Assembly: GCF_900111575.1 (NCBI RefSeq)
Contig: NZ_FOIF01000007.1
Coordinates: 1 to 64,000, forward strand
Reading direction: 5' to 3'
Source: Anaerobranca gottschalkii DSM 13577
GTDB taxonomy: Bacteria > Bacillota > Proteinivoracia > Proteinivoracales > Proteinivoracaceae
Length of the DNA stretch: 64,000 nt
Under the pieces are notes generated by a model, which did not search any database, was not told the origin of the DNA, and worked only from the letters and a program-made list of their open reading frames with translations. Position numbers and translations under genes: made by a program. Of the stretch, positions 6,951 to 16,063 are shown one piece after another (the stretch's first letter is position 1; each line of letters opens with the position of its first letter).

Positions 6951-8735
6951 TTACGTCACCCTTTTAAATAATTTTTCAATACTGTATTTATCCAAAGAAA
7001 CTATTATTGGCCTTCCGTGGGGGCAACTATAAGGATTACTAATTTTCCCTAAATCTTTTACTAATTGCTCCATTTCTATAATACTTAATTTATGGTTTGC
7101 TTTGATTGCCCCTTTACAGGAAATTAAAGCTAAGACAGCTTCTTTATACTTTTTAATAGTAGTTATATCATCATTAAAAATTAGTTCTTCTAAAGCATCA
7201 AATAATATCTGCAAGGAAACCGTTTTATTAATGAAAAATGGTAAACCCCTTACAATAATATTATTTCCATCAAAGAAATCTAAATCAAAACCTAAACTAT
7301 TAAAAAGTTCAAGGTTTTCTTGTATTTTTTCCCTGTATCCCCTTTTTAGCTCTAAAGTTACTGGCATTATTTGTTGAATTATTGGTTTTGAGTGCATTTG
7401 TGTCAATGCTTTTTCGTAATAGATCTTTTCCTGGGCAGCGTGTTGATCGATTAAATATATTTGTTCACTATCAACGGCAATAATATAAGAGTTAGCATAT
7501 TGACCTAATATTTTTAAGGTATTAAAAAAAGGATGTAGATATTGCTCTTCTTCAGGAAGATCAAATACTTGCTGTAGAGGTTGTTTTTCTAAAACTTTAA
7601 ATTCTTTGGTATCCTTAGGTTCATCTTTTAAAGAATTTGGTATGGTATATTTTACTTCAGTTTTTTCTAAAATTAATGTTTCCCTTTTTGGTGGAGTAAT
7701 ATTGAATTGTTTACTTACATTTGTATGTTTAAATTCAGAAATTAGTGGTTTGTTTGTAAGGGCATTTTCTACCCCCTGTTTAACTAGATAAAAAACAGCT
7801 TTTTCATCTTTAAATTTAATCTCTTGCTTTGATGGATGGACATTGACATCTAAATCTTCAGGCTGAATTTCGATATTTAAAATTCCTTGAGGATAACGTC
7901 CTATAGGAATAAGGGTATTATAACCCGTTTCTAAAGCTTTGGCCAACATTAGTGATTTAACAATTCTGTTATTGATAAAAAACATTTGACCACTTCTAGA
8001 GCTTTTTGTTAATACAGGCTTAATTATTAATCCTGTGACTTTCATATTTTCATATGAGAAATTTACTTCTAAAGAATTTTCTGCAGTTTCCCAGCCCATT
8101 ACCTCAGACAAACAATGTTTAAGATCTCCATCACCACTGGATTTAAGAAGGAGTTTATTATTATGGGTAAGTTGAAAAGAGATATGGGGATGGGACATAA
8201 TAAATCTTCCTACTAAATCAGTTATATAACTTAATTCTGTTGCATTGGTTTTTAAAAATTTTTTCCGTGCAGGGGTGTTATAAAATAAATCTTCTACAAT
8301 AATTCTAGTACCTAGATTAGCAGGGGCTACATCAAATAGTTGTTCCTTACCCCCTTCTATAACGTATTTTATACCAAAATCCTCTCCAACTGTTCTTGTA
8401 ATTAGTGTAACTTTAGAAACCGCTGCAATGGATGGAAGGGCTTCTCCCCTAAATCCTAAAGAAGAAATCTTTTCTAAATCTTTTTCATCTTTAATTTTAC
8501 TAGTTGCATGTCTTAAAAAGGCAACTGGAACATCATCTTTATGAATACCAACTCCATTATCTATAACTTCAATTTTTTCTTTACCAGCATCGACAAGGTT
8601 AATAGTAATATTAGTACTTTTACCATCGATAGAATTTTCGATTAGTTCTTTTACTATAGAGGCAGGTCTTTCAACAACTTCCCCAGCAGCAATTTTATTA
8701 GCTGTTTGAGGGGGAAGAATGTAAATTTTATTCAC
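6951..8735 (-). CDS. mutL: MutL, mismatch-repair ATPase and nicking endonuclease
   Basis: A 594-aa MutL. The N-terminal GHKL ATPase carries ENSID (with the Mg-binding Glu/Asn), DNGVGI, and GFRGEAL. The C-terminal domain keeps the zinc-dependent endonuclease motif DQHAAQEKIYYE (DQHA-x2-E-x4-E) and CPHGRP, so this is the nicking type of MutL found in organisms without MutH. The middle is a variable linker. The GTG start has AGGAGG inside the mutS 3' end, 9 nt upstream; the gap to mutS is only 6 bp, implying coupled expression. Confidence 0.97.
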   Translation of the reverse strand: MNKIYILPPQTANKIAAGEVVERPASIVKELIENSIDGKSTNITINLVDAGKEKIEVIDNGVGIHKDDVPVAFLRHATSKIKDEKDLEKISSLGFRGEALPSIAAVSKVTLITRTVGEDFGIKYVIEGGKEQLFDVAPANLGTRIIVEDLFYNTPARKKFLKTNATELSYITDLVGRFIMSHPHISFQLTHNNKLLLKSSGDGDLKHCLSEVMGWETAENSLEVNFSYENMKVTGLIIKPVLTKSSRSGQMFFINNRIVKSLMLAKALETGYNTLIPIGRYPQGILNIEIQPEDLDVNVHPSKQEIKFKDEKAVFYLVKQGVENALTNKPLISEFKHTNVSKQFNITPPKRETLILEKTEVKYTIPNSLKDEPKDTKEFKVLEKQPLQQVFDLPEEEQYLHPFFNTLKILGQYANSYIIAVDSEQIYLIDQHAAQEKIYYEKALTQMHSKPIIQQIMPVTLELKRGYREKIQENLELFNSLGFDLDFFDGNNIIVRGLPFFINKTVSLQILFDALEELIFNDDITTIKKYKEAVLALISCKGAIKANHKLSIIEMEQLVKDLGKISNPYSCPHGRPIIVSLDKYSIEKLFKRVT

Positions 8736-8741
8736 TGACCA

Positions 8742-11285
8742 CTACCTCCTTTCCAACTTCTTTTTAATTGAAGATAAAAACATCATTGCTTCTATAGGAG
8801 TAATATTGTTTAAATCTAAGTCTTTTAATTCTTCTATGATTACTAGATAATCTTCAAAGGCATGGCTAAACAAATCTTCATCCTTTGTAGTAGCAACTTG
8901 ATTATTGGAATCATATCCATTTTCTAGCTGGTGTAAAATTTCCTTTGCCCTCCGAATTACCTGGGAAGGTACCCCAGCTAACTTTGCTACTTGAATTCCA
9001 TAGCTCTTATCACTTCCACCAGGGATTATTGAATGAAGAAAAGTAATTTGATCATTTTCTTCCTTTACAGCAATGGAATAATTTTTAATACCACTGTATT
9101 TTTCTTCTAAAGAAGTTAATTGATGATAATGGGTAGCAAATAGTGTTTTAGCCCCTAAGATATCTGGATTGAGGATATATTCCACTGCTCCTTGGGCTAT
9201 ACTCATACCATCAAAGGTACTAGTGCCCCTACCAACTTCATCTAAAATAATTAGACTCTTTTTAGTGGCATTTTTGAGGATATTGGCTAATTCATTCATT
9301 TCAACCATAAATGTACTTTGTCCTGATGATAAATCATCACTGGCACCAACTCTAGTAAAAATACGATCGACAATACCTATTTTAGCAGACTTTGCTGGAA
9401 CGAATGAACCAATTTGGGCCATTAAAGTTATTAATGCCACTTGCCGCATATAGGTAGATTTACCTGCCATATTAGGCCCTGTAATGATTAGCATTCTATT
9501 TTCTCTACAATCCATTAATGTATCATTAGATATAAAATTTTCTTTTGCTATCATTTGTTCAATAACAGGATGTCTACCAGCTTTTATTATTATTTCATCA
9601 GATGTATCTACAATTGGTTTTGTGTAATTATTTTCAGAAGCGATAATTGCAAAGGTACAATAACAATCTAATTCTGCAATTATCTCACTGTTTTTCTGAA
9701 TTTCATTTATTTTATCTAAAGCTGCCTGTCGAATATCACAAAATAAGTTATACTCTAGTTGGATTATTTTATCAGCAGCACCTAATATTAGTTCTTCATA
9801 TTCTTTAAGTTCAGCAGTGAAATACCGTTCAGCATTGGCTAAGGTTTGTTTTCTTTGAAAAGATTCTGGAACAAGGTGGGTATTTGTCCTTGTTACTTCT
9901 ATATAGTAACCAAAGACTTTATTATACCCTATTTTTAGTGTTTTTATACCTGTTTCAGACTTTAATTTATGTTCATATTCCCCTAACCATTTACGGCCAT
10001 TTTCCGCTGTGTATTTTAACTTATCTAACTCTTCATTAAAACCCTTTTTAATGATACCTCCTTCTTTAACATGGGTAGGAGGATTGTCTACAATTCCTTT
10101 ATCAATTATATCTACTAAATCATCTAATAAAACAATTTTATTTGCTAAATCATTTAAAGAAGGATGATCTAATTGGAGAAGGCTGTCTTTTATTAACGGT
10201 AATTTACTTAAAGATGTTTTAAGGGCTACCAAATCCTTAGGATTCACTGTATTGTATACTATTTTTGTACCTATCCGTTCTAAATCATAAATGGAGTCTA
10301 TTAACTTAGATAGCTTTTCAGTAGTATACAAATTGTTATATAATTTTTCAACTATATCTAATCGGTAATTGATTTTGTCTTGCTGTAAGAGAGGATTTAA
10401 TATCCACTGTTTTAGTTTACGGCCTCCCATAGGTGATTTAGTTTTATCTAATACCCATAACAGGGAGCCTTCCTTTTTATTATCTTTAATGGTTGTAGTT
10501 ATTTCTAGATTTCTAATGGTACTGTAATCTAAGGCCATGTATTCTTGAGAATTGATAAAATAGATATGATTAATGTGTTTTAATTGGCTTTTTTGAGTAT
10601 CCATTATATAAGATAATAAAAGTTCAACAGCCTTAAGGGCTATTGGGTAATTGTTAACATTGCTCAATAGTTGGTTAAATTGAGTTAAATTTTCCTTTTT
10701 TATCTCATAAATTGAGATATTAGCATTTAATAAGTTGAGTTTCTCTAAAAAAGGATTATCATCAAAAACTATAATTTCTGCCGGGTTGTATTTGACTAAT
10801 AAAGAAAAAATTCCATTTAAGTCTATTTTTCCCTCAGTAAAAAAAAATTCTCCTGTAGAGTTGTCTAGTAGGCTTAAACCATACTTATTTGAATAAGTAC
10901 TTATAGAACAAATAAAATTATTATCTTTAGATTCTAGTAAATTTTCATCAGTTACTGTACCAGGGGTAATCACCCTAACAACTTCCCGTTTTACTATCCC
11001 TTTACATTCTTTAGGATCTTCAACTTGTTCACAAATAGCCACTTTAAAGCCTTTTTTTATCAGCTTTCCAAGATATGAATCCAATGAATGATATGGTACA
11101 CCTGCTAATGGAATGTTCTTATCCCCATCCCTGGCAGTTAAAGCGATTTCTAATGCTTTTGCTCCAATTACAGCATCTTCAAAAAACATTTCATAAAAAT
11201 CCCCAACCCTAAAAAGAAGGAGACAGTCTTTATATTGTTCTTTTATATCTATATATTGTTGAATCATTGGTGTTAATTTTGCCAT
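8742..11285 (-). CDS. mutS: MutS, DNA mismatch recognition ATPase
   Basis: An 847-aa MutS1. The mismatch-wedge motif FYE is at residues 30-32. The ABC-type ATPase has Walker A GPNMAGKST (603-611), the signature region DDLSSGQSTF, Walker B LIILDEVGRGTST (about 678-690) and the switch His in FATHYH. The helix-turn-helix dimerisation region follows. It recruits MutL to mispairs. It is the first gene of the mutS-mutL-methyltransferase-miaA-hfq operon, with its own promoter at about 11311-11316 and a miaB terminator upstream. Confidence 0.97.
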   Translation of the reverse strand: MAKLTPMIQQYIDIKEQYKDCLLLFRVGDFYEMFFEDAVIGAKALEIALTARDGDKNIPLAGVPYHSLDSYLGKLIKKGFKVAICEQVEDPKECKGIVKREVVRVITPGTVTDENLLESKDNNFICSISTYSNKYGLSLLDNSTGEFFFTEGKIDLNGIFSLLVKYNPAEIIVFDDNPFLEKLNLLNANISIYEIKKENLTQFNQLLSNVNNYPIALKAVELLLSYIMDTQKSQLKHINHIYFINSQEYMALDYSTIRNLEITTTIKDNKKEGSLLWVLDKTKSPMGGRKLKQWILNPLLQQDKINYRLDIVEKLYNNLYTTEKLSKLIDSIYDLERIGTKIVYNTVNPKDLVALKTSLSKLPLIKDSLLQLDHPSLNDLANKIVLLDDLVDIIDKGIVDNPPTHVKEGGIIKKGFNEELDKLKYTAENGRKWLGEYEHKLKSETGIKTLKIGYNKVFGYYIEVTRTNTHLVPESFQRKQTLANAERYFTAELKEYEELILGAADKIIQLEYNLFCDIRQAALDKINEIQKNSEIIAELDCYCTFAIIASENNYTKPIVDTSDEIIIKAGRHPVIEQMIAKENFISNDTLMDCRENRMLIITGPNMAGKSTYMRQVALITLMAQIGSFVPAKSAKIGIVDRIFTRVGASDDLSSGQSTFMVEMNELANILKNATKKSLIILDEVGRGTSTFDGMSIAQGAVEYILNPDILGAKTLFATHYHQLTSLEEKYSGIKNYSIAVKEENDQITFLHSIIPGGSDKSYGIQVAKLAGVPSQVIRRAKEILHQLENGYDSNNQVATTKDEDLFSHAFEDYLVIIEELKDLDLNNITPIEAMMFLSSIKKKLERR

Positions 11286-11310
11286 TTTCTAACCCCCTTA
11301 CACAATCAAT

Positions 11311-11319
11311 ATTATAACA
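11311..11319 (-). promoter_or_regulatory. mutS promoter (extended -10)
   Basis: On the minus strand TGTTATAAT (TATAAT complement at 11311-11316, with TG upstream) lies 25 bp before the mutS ATG. A clear -35 is not seen, which is common for extended -10 promoters. Confidence 0.6.
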
Positions 11320-11349
11320 TATTCCTGATGTTTTGAAGGTTAAATTTTT

Positions 11350-11379
11350 AAAAAAAATCAGAGGGGTTATTCCTCTGAT
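11350..11379 (-). terminator. miaB terminator
   Basis: Arms ATCAGAGG (11357-11364) and CCTCTGAT (11372-11379), loop GGTTATT, then a T8 run on the minus strand. It overlaps the last miaB codons and separates miaB from mutS. Confidence 0.88.
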
Positions 11380-12710
11380 AGTAACTCACCTATAAGGGAC
11401 CAGGTTTGAGCTTGTTTTATTTTAACAGGAACAATTTGACCTGTTAAATCTTTATCCTTTGGTGCAGGGAAATTGACTAATTTATTTGTCGTTGTACGAC
11501 CACTTAGGTAATCTTTATTTGTTTTACTTACTCCTTCAACTAAAATAGGATATACTTTACCTACGATGGAGAGATTTTTTTCTTTAGAAATTTCATTTTG
11601 TAATTCTATTAAACGTGTTAATCGACTACTTTTTTCTTCTTTAGATACTTGGTTTTCCATTTTTGCAGCGGGAGTTCCTGCCCTAGGAGAATAGGCGAAT
11701 GTAAAGGCAGAGTCATACTTGACTTTTTTAACTAAATCTAAAGTTTGTTGGAAATCTTCTTCTGTCTCTCCAGGAAAACCAACGATTAAATCAGTAGTGA
11801 TGGAGTATTCAGGAAATTTACTCTCTATCTTTTGTACTAATTCTAAATATTGCTCTCTAGTATATCCCCTATTCATAGCTTTTAAAATTTTATTACTTCC
11901 CGCTTGTACCGGTAGATGGAAATGGTTACATACCTTTTTACTTTGGGCTATTACGTCTATAAGTTTATCAGTAAAATCCCTAGGGTGAGATGTGGTATAG
12001 CGAATTCTTTCGATACCATCTATTTTATCTAACTCTGATAAAAGATCAGCAAAATCATAGGATGTATCAAAATCCTTTCCATAACTATTAACATTTTGTC
12101 CTAATAGAGTAATTTCTTTAAAACCTTGTTTTGCTAATCCTTGTACTTCTTTAATAATATCTTCAGGTTTTCTACTCCTTTCCCTTCCCCTTACATAAGG
12201 TACTATACAGTAGGTACAGAAGTTATTACAACCAAGGGTAATGGTTACCCAAGCAGAAATACCTTCATTCCGGTGTTGGGGTAGACCTTCCACTACTTCC
12301 CCTTCCCTTTCCCAAATTTCAAAGACCCTTTCATTATTCAGCAAGATTTTTTTGATCATTTCTGGCAATTGATGAACATTGTGGGTACCGAATAATAAAT
12401 CTACATGGGGAAAATTAGCTTTTATTTTTTTTGCTACTTCCTCTTGTTGAGACATACATCCACAAATACCAATAATTAAATCTGGGTTTTGATCCTTTAG
12501 TCTTTTTAAAGTACCGATCTTACCAAAAATCTTCTGTTCAGCTTTATCTCTAATGGTACAAGTATTTATGAGAATAATATCAGCCTCTTCTTCATTGGCG
12601 GTAGGGGTATACCCCATTTGTACCAACATACCTGCTAAAATTTCGCTATCATGAACATTCATTTGACAGCCATAAGTATGGATTATGAAATGTTTATTTT
12701 GCATTTCCAT
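11367..12710 (-). CDS. miaB: MiaB, tRNA-2-methylthio-N6-dimethylallyladenosine synthase
   Basis: A 447-aa radical-SAM methylthiotransferase that adds the 2-methylthio group to i6A37 made by MiaA. The N-terminal MTTase domain provides Cys15, Cys51 and Cys85 for the auxiliary 4Fe-4S cluster. The radical-SAM motif CxxxCxxC is Cys161, Cys165 and Cys168, followed by PYVRGRERSR. A C-terminal TRAM domain ends the protein. The start at 12710 is supported by GGAGGAG just upstream; the frame extends further to 12740 without a site. It has its own promoter and terminator. Confidence 0.96.
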   Translation of the reverse strand: MEMQNKHFIIHTYGCQMNVHDSEILAGMLVQMGYTPTANEEEADIILINTCTIRDKAEQKIFGKIGTLKRLKDQNPDLIIGICGCMSQQEEVAKKIKANFPHVDLLFGTHNVHQLPEMIKKILLNNERVFEIWEREGEVVEGLPQHRNEGISAWVTITLGCNNFCTYCIVPYVRGRERSRKPEDIIKEVQGLAKQGFKEITLLGQNVNSYGKDFDTSYDFADLLSELDKIDGIERIRYTTSHPRDFTDKLIDVIAQSKKVCNHFHLPVQAGSNKILKAMNRGYTREQYLELVQKIESKFPEYSITTDLIVGFPGETEEDFQQTLDLVKKVKYDSAFTFAYSPRAGTPAAKMENQVSKEEKSSRLTRLIELQNEISKEKNLSIVGKVYPILVEGVSKTNKDYLSGRTTTNKLVNFPAPKDKDLTGQIVPVKIKQAQTWSLIGELLSEE

Positions 12711-12748
12711 TATTGCTCCTCCTGATATTATGTAATTCAATCGAAGAT

Positions 12749-12757
12749 ATTATAACA
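12749..12757 (-). promoter_or_regulatory. miaB promoter (extended -10)
   Basis: TGTTATAAT on the minus strand (TATAAT complement at 12749-12754), about 40 bp before the miaB ATG. The -35 is weak. Confidence 0.55.
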
Positions 12758-12782
12758 TAATTTACCTCGTAATAAAAGTCGA

Positions 12783-12817
12783 AGAAAAAATAAAGTAGGC
12801 ATTATGCCTACTTTATT
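12783..12817 (-). terminator. Terminator of the FMN-binding lipoprotein gene
   Basis: A 12-bp stem, AATAAAGTAGGC (12789-12800) with GCCTACTTTATT (12806-12817), loop ATTAT, followed by T6 on the minus strand. It includes the stop codon of the gene. Confidence 0.88.
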
Positions 12818-13551
12818 GTAGCTCTTTCAATTAGTTCTTTTACAATTTGAATCCATTTTTCAGATGAGCTAGTTGCTCCAGTATATGTTTCTACATCATA
12901 GCTATTTGCTTCAAGCATTGCTGCAGCAACTGCTTCCCTAGCTTCATGATATGGTTGCCAATTATAATCTTCAGGTTTTTGTTCAAAACCATTTTCAACA
13001 GCTCTCATATCATAAAGGTTTACTTCAACTAGTTTTCCACCTTCAATTTTAATTTCTGCTACAGAATAACCTCTTTCGGTAATTTCAGATCTTCCAAGGT
13101 AAGTACCGTCGATTAAACCAGGTGTAGCATCAACTTTAGCTTTTAATAAAGCACGTTCAACAGCTTGTTTAGCTTTGTTAGAAGTGCTTGTTGCACCTGA
13201 GAAGGCATCAATATCTGTACCATTTGCTTCAACAAAAGCATTTTCTAAGTATTTATGAACTTGTGCAAGTAAACCAATTTCAAATGCACCTTCTCTACCA
13301 TAAGTTTCTGGATCTTTTTCGATGGCATTTCCTTGATATTCAGTAAGTTTTACGGATTTGATTTGATCATTTTCAATGGTTACTTCTGCCTTTACATAAC
13401 CTCTGTTATTATCAGAGTATCCTACAAAAGTACCATTTTTGTAAACATAATTTGGCTCTTCATTTGGTTGTTCTTCTGTTTTTGATGAACAACCAGCAAA
13501 AATAGTTAATGCCATCACTGAAACTAACATTAAAACTAAAAACTTTTTCAC
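12808..13551 (-). CDS. Lipoprotein with two FMN-binding domains
   Basis: A 247-aa exported protein. A hydrophobic signal peptide ends in IFAGC with lipidation expected at Cys21. Two tandem FMN_bind repeats follow, with flavinylation-type motifs SGATSTS (about 118-124) and TGATSSS (about 224-230); the Thr/Ser residue is where the Ftp-type transferase attaches FMN in this family. Such proteins take part in extracytosolic electron transfer. No transferase or redox partner is encoded nearby. It is a single-gene unit with its own promoter and terminator. The start codon is the initiator before KKFLVLML, with GGGAGG upstream. Confidence 0.85.
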   Translation of the reverse strand: MKKFLVLMLVSVMALTIFAGCSSKTEEQPNEEPNYVYKNGTFVGYSDNNRGYVKAEVTIENDQIKSVKLTEYQGNAIEKDPETYGREGAFEIGLLAQVHKYLENAFVEANGTDIDAFSGATSTSNKAKQAVERALLKAKVDATPGLIDGTYLGRSEITERGYSVAEIKIEGGKLVEVNLYDMRAVENGFEQKPEDYNWQPYHEAREAVAAAMLEANSYDVETYTGATSSSEKWIQIVKELIERATIK

Positions 13552-13600
13552 TTTTTATACCTCCCTATTATTATATTGATTATTAGAAAGGGAAAATCCC

Positions 13601-13617
13601 CTATCCACAAGTGATAG
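13601..13617 (-). other. Small hairpin in the 5' leader of the FMN lipoprotein gene
   Basis: Arms CTATC and GATAG with a 7-nt loop, followed on the transcript by a second weak GGGGAT/TTCCC fold. It lies between the likely promoter and the start codon. No known riboswitch class is recognised. Confidence 0.3.
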
Positions 13618-13657
13618 TGAAAACTTTATCTATGTACTAGATATTCTTTCTGAATTT

Positions 13658-13666
13658 ATTATAACA
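13658..13666 (-). promoter_or_regulatory. Promoter of the FMN lipoprotein gene (extended -10)
   Basis: TGTTATAAT on the minus strand (TATAAT complement at 13658-13663), about 107 bp before the start codon, giving a leader of roughly 100 nt. Confidence 0.55.
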
Positions 13667-14015
13667 TATTCTTATACCTATAAAAAGCTCTTTTTCTGGT
13701 AAATATGATCAATTACAAGGATTTTTCTTCCTTTTTCTTCTTTTTTCAGCTAATTAATAAGTTTTTACATATTTGAGGAAATTGCATATTTAAGAAATCA
13801 AAAACAAAATATCTAGATATAGTATTATAGAAAAATAATAAACACAATATATTGATAAATTTAATCTAGAAATTTAATTATGCAATTTCCTCATTTAATA
13901 ATAAATTATTTGTTTTATACAAAAAATAAAGATGTAGGGAAGGCGATAGCAATTCCTTAAGGAAAATATATCTTTTTTGCGAGTCTTACCTACAAATTTA
14001 AAGATAGTAGGTTTT
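13667..14015. other. Non-coding AT-rich interval with an inverted repeat and a second folded segment
   Basis: No gene is seen. Bases 13774-13893 are bounded by a perfect 15-bp inverted repeat (TGAGGAAATTGCATA at 13774-13788 and its complement at 13879-13893) around a very AT-rich core containing the palindrome ATATCTAGATAT (13808-13819). Bases 13933-13994 are bounded by TGTAGG and CCTACA and hold the palindrome TTCCTTAAGGAA (13953-13964). No promoter or known RNA family is recognised. Confidence 0.5.
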
Positions 14016-14031
14016 TTAACCTACTATCTTT
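14000..14031 (-). terminator. Hairpin ending the pduL gene
   Basis: A 12-14 bp stem, AAAGATAGTAGG (14000-14011) with CCTACTATCTTT (14020-14031), T-rich loop. It spans the pduL stop codon. The following T tract is short (TTTAAATTT), so termination strength is uncertain. Confidence 0.65.
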
Positions 14032-14588
14032 ACTTTATCACCATTAGCTAAACCTGCTGCATTAGCCTCATCTGTATCGATATGAAATTCTAAAGCAAAG
14101 GATTCATGTACTCTAACAAGGACATTTTTAAAAATTACTCCTCTTTCACCATCAGCTTCTACTTGTACCAATTGTTTATCTATTAAACCAAGCTCTTCAG
14201 CATCAGTTGTATGCATATGGATATGTCTTTGAGCTAGAATAGCACCTTCTTTAAGTTCTACTTTTCCCTTAGGTCCAATTATTGTTATTGGTGAAGAATT
14301 AGCCAAAGCTCCAGAATCTCTAACAGGAGGTTTAATTCCAAGTACATAACTATCAGTTCTAGAAATCTCTACCTGGGTTTGTTTTCTTGCAGGACCTAAT
14401 ACCCTAACTTTTTCTATAGAACCTTTTGGCCCTTGAAGGGTAACAGTTTCTTCTGCTGCATATTGACCTGGTTGTGAAAGGTCTTTTAGTGGCTTTAATT
14501 CATAACCTTGGCCAAATAATGTATAGATATCTTCTTGTGACAAATGAAGGTGCCTGTTAGATACACCAACAGGAATTAGTTTAGACAT
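14016..14588 (-). CDS. pduL: PduL-type phosphate acyltransferase
   Basis: A 190-aa member of the PduL phosphotransacylase family, which swaps CoA and phosphate on short acyl groups (acetyl or propanoyl). Zinc-binding His motifs NRHLHL (about 11-16), QRHIHMH (about 119-125) and LEFHIDTDEAN (about 167-177) are all present. There is no N-terminal encapsulation peptide: the conserved core starts almost at residue 3. No microcompartment shell genes lie nearby, so it probably acts as a free cytosolic phosphotransacetylase linked to energy metabolism. The start ATG has GGGAGGAATTGTA upstream. Confidence 0.9.
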   Translation of the reverse strand: MSKLIPVGVSNRHLHLSQEDIYTLFGQGYELKPLKDLSQPGQYAAEETVTLQGPKGSIEKVRVLGPARKQTQVEISRTDSYVLGIKPPVRDSGALANSSPITIIGPKGKVELKEGAILAQRHIHMHTTDAEELGLIDKQLVQVEADGERGVIFKNVLVRVHESFALEFHIDTDEANAAGLANGDKVKIVG

Positions 14589-14626
14589 TACAATTCCTCC
14601 CTTGAAATAGATATTTTCTACATATA

Positions 14627-14654
14627 TTATTACATGAAACAGTTATCCTTGCAA
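14627..14654 (-). promoter_or_regulatory. Likely pduL promoter
   Basis: On the minus strand TTGCAA (14649-14654), a 16-bp spacer, then TAATAA (14627-14632). The -35 lies inside the perfect palindrome ATCCTTGCAAGGAT (14645-14658), which could be an operator or the stem of a weak terminator for the upstream gene. Confidence 0.45.
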
Positions 14655-14676
14655 GGATTATTACAGATTTTTTATT

Positions 14677-16056
14677 TTAATCTCCACCATCTTCGTTACT
14701 TTCATCATCATTATCTACTTCTTGGGTATTGTTTTCCCCTTCTGTACTTTTTATTCCAATATAAACAATTTCTTTTACTGGTCGGTAAGTATCTGTTGAT
14801 AATAATTCTTTTCTGGTAATACCATTATGATCAGTAATAAGTTTATATGTCGTTACTTTATATCCCACTTGCCCTTTTTGAATGACCTTCTTTTCTCCAC
14901 TCTTCATATTGGATTTTTCTATTTTTTCAATTTGATATGGAATTATTTCTTCGATAGTTTCAAATTCTATTTGGGGAAAATGGGGTTTATAACTATAAAA
15001 ATCTACTATTAAATGGGTAGAAGTTGTTATAGTATTGATTATTATCCCATAATCGGTATTATTTCTAAACCTTAGATCTAAGTATGGATAGCTTATTGTG
15101 GCATCTAACCCTTTTGGTAAATAACTTACCGGCCGACCATGATTACGCCTTTGTAAAATTTCTAAATTTGCTTTTAATGCTCCTACATAGATGGTAGACG
15201 AAACTTGACAAATACCACCACCTATGCCAGGGACAAATTGACCATCAACTATGATAGTTGCTTCTTTATAGCCTCCTGCTTCGTCAGCAGGTCCTACTAG
15301 TTTATTAAAAGAAAATTCTTCACCAGGGAATAACAAAATGTTTTGGATTTTTTCTGCCGCTAATTTAATATTATGCAACCTATTTTCAGAAGAATCACCA
15401 TAGTATGTTTCTATTGAAAATAGATGGTCTTTAACTTTTAAGCTTTCTAGTTGGCTAGTAGTAACTTGTGGTTTAAGGGGTTTATATATTATCTTTCCTT
15501 TGTATTTTCCTTCACTAATATTTTGATAAATTTCTTCAATAGTTTCCTCAATATTGATGGACTTTCCTTCTTGATGTGGTATAATATTTACCTTTTTGTC
15601 TGATGTAATAAAAAATTCGGCATTTTTCGGAAAAATTTCTACTTCACCTTGTATTTTATCAATAAAATTTAATAAATTTTTACTAAGGGTAAATTCAACA
15701 TTATAATATCGGGGAGAATTCCTCATAAAAAATCCTTTGATAAAATTGTTTTTTTTCTGTTCATTTAAAATAGTTGTTAATGTTTCTTCTATCTTAAAAT
15801 ACACTATTTCTTCCATTGGCAATTCCCATTCTTTATCATTATTTTTCAAGATAAAGCTACCCTTTGTGTTTAACCCAATATTTAAAATTATAGCAGCTTC
15901 CTCTAAAGACAAATTTCCTATTGGCAATTCGTTAACATAGGTTTCTGGGTAAAATGTATTATTAAATCTTTGGTTATCAAGATATAAATATATCATTGAA
16001 CTAATCAGTATCAAAACCAGTATAGAAGTTAATATAACTAGTTTTTTCTTTTTCAA
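14677..16056 (-). CDS. VanW-domain protein with G5-like region, membrane anchored
   Basis: About 459 aa. One N-terminal membrane helix (about residues 5-24) is followed by a peptidoglycan-binding-type YoaR domain, the VanW core (FPGEEFSFNKLVGPADEAGGY and GIGGGICQVSSTIY), and a G5-like C-terminal region, then an acidic tail. Family members are extracytoplasmic and linked to the cell wall; a biochemical activity is not established. I place the start at the TTG at 16054-16056, 6 nt after GGAGGTG. The frame extends to a GTG at 16063-16065, but that GTG is part of the ribosome-binding site itself. The site is buried in a 10-bp hairpin. Confidence 0.85.
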   Translation of the reverse strand: MKKKKLVILTSILVLILISSMIYLYLDNQRFNNTFYPETYVNELPIGNLSLEEAAIILNIGLNTKGSFILKNNDKEWELPMEEIVYFKIEETLTTILNEQKKNNFIKGFFMRNSPRYYNVEFTLSKNLLNFIDKIQGEVEIFPKNAEFFITSDKKVNIIPHQEGKSINIEETIEEIYQNISEGKYKGKIIYKPLKPQVTTSQLESLKVKDHLFSIETYYGDSSENRLHNIKLAAEKIQNILLFPGEEFSFNKLVGPADEAGGYKEATIIVDGQFVPGIGGGICQVSSTIYVGALKANLEILQRRNHGRPVSYLPKGLDATISYPYLDLRFRNNTDYGIIINTITTSTHLIVDFYSYKPHFPQIEFETIEEIIPYQIEKIEKSNMKSGEKKVIQKGQVGYKVTTYKLITDHNGITRKELLSTDTYRPVKEIVYIGIKSTEGENNTQEVDNDDESNEDGGD

Positions 16057-16063
16057 TGAAAAC

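Noticed and set aside
7102-7377. Plus-strand ORFs inside mutL, mutS, pnp, infB and other genes
   Set aside because: They are antisense to conserved coding sequence, have no ribosome-binding sites and encode unremarkable sequence; they arise from the AT-rich codon use of the real gene.
13931-13994. Known riboswitch (fluoride, c-di-GMP, preQ1, ZTP) downstream of pduL
   Set aside because: None of the conserved cores of these classes matches; listed only as an unassigned fold.
14016-14588. Microcompartment locus around pduL
   Set aside because: No shell-protein or diol/ethanolamine-use genes lie within the window.
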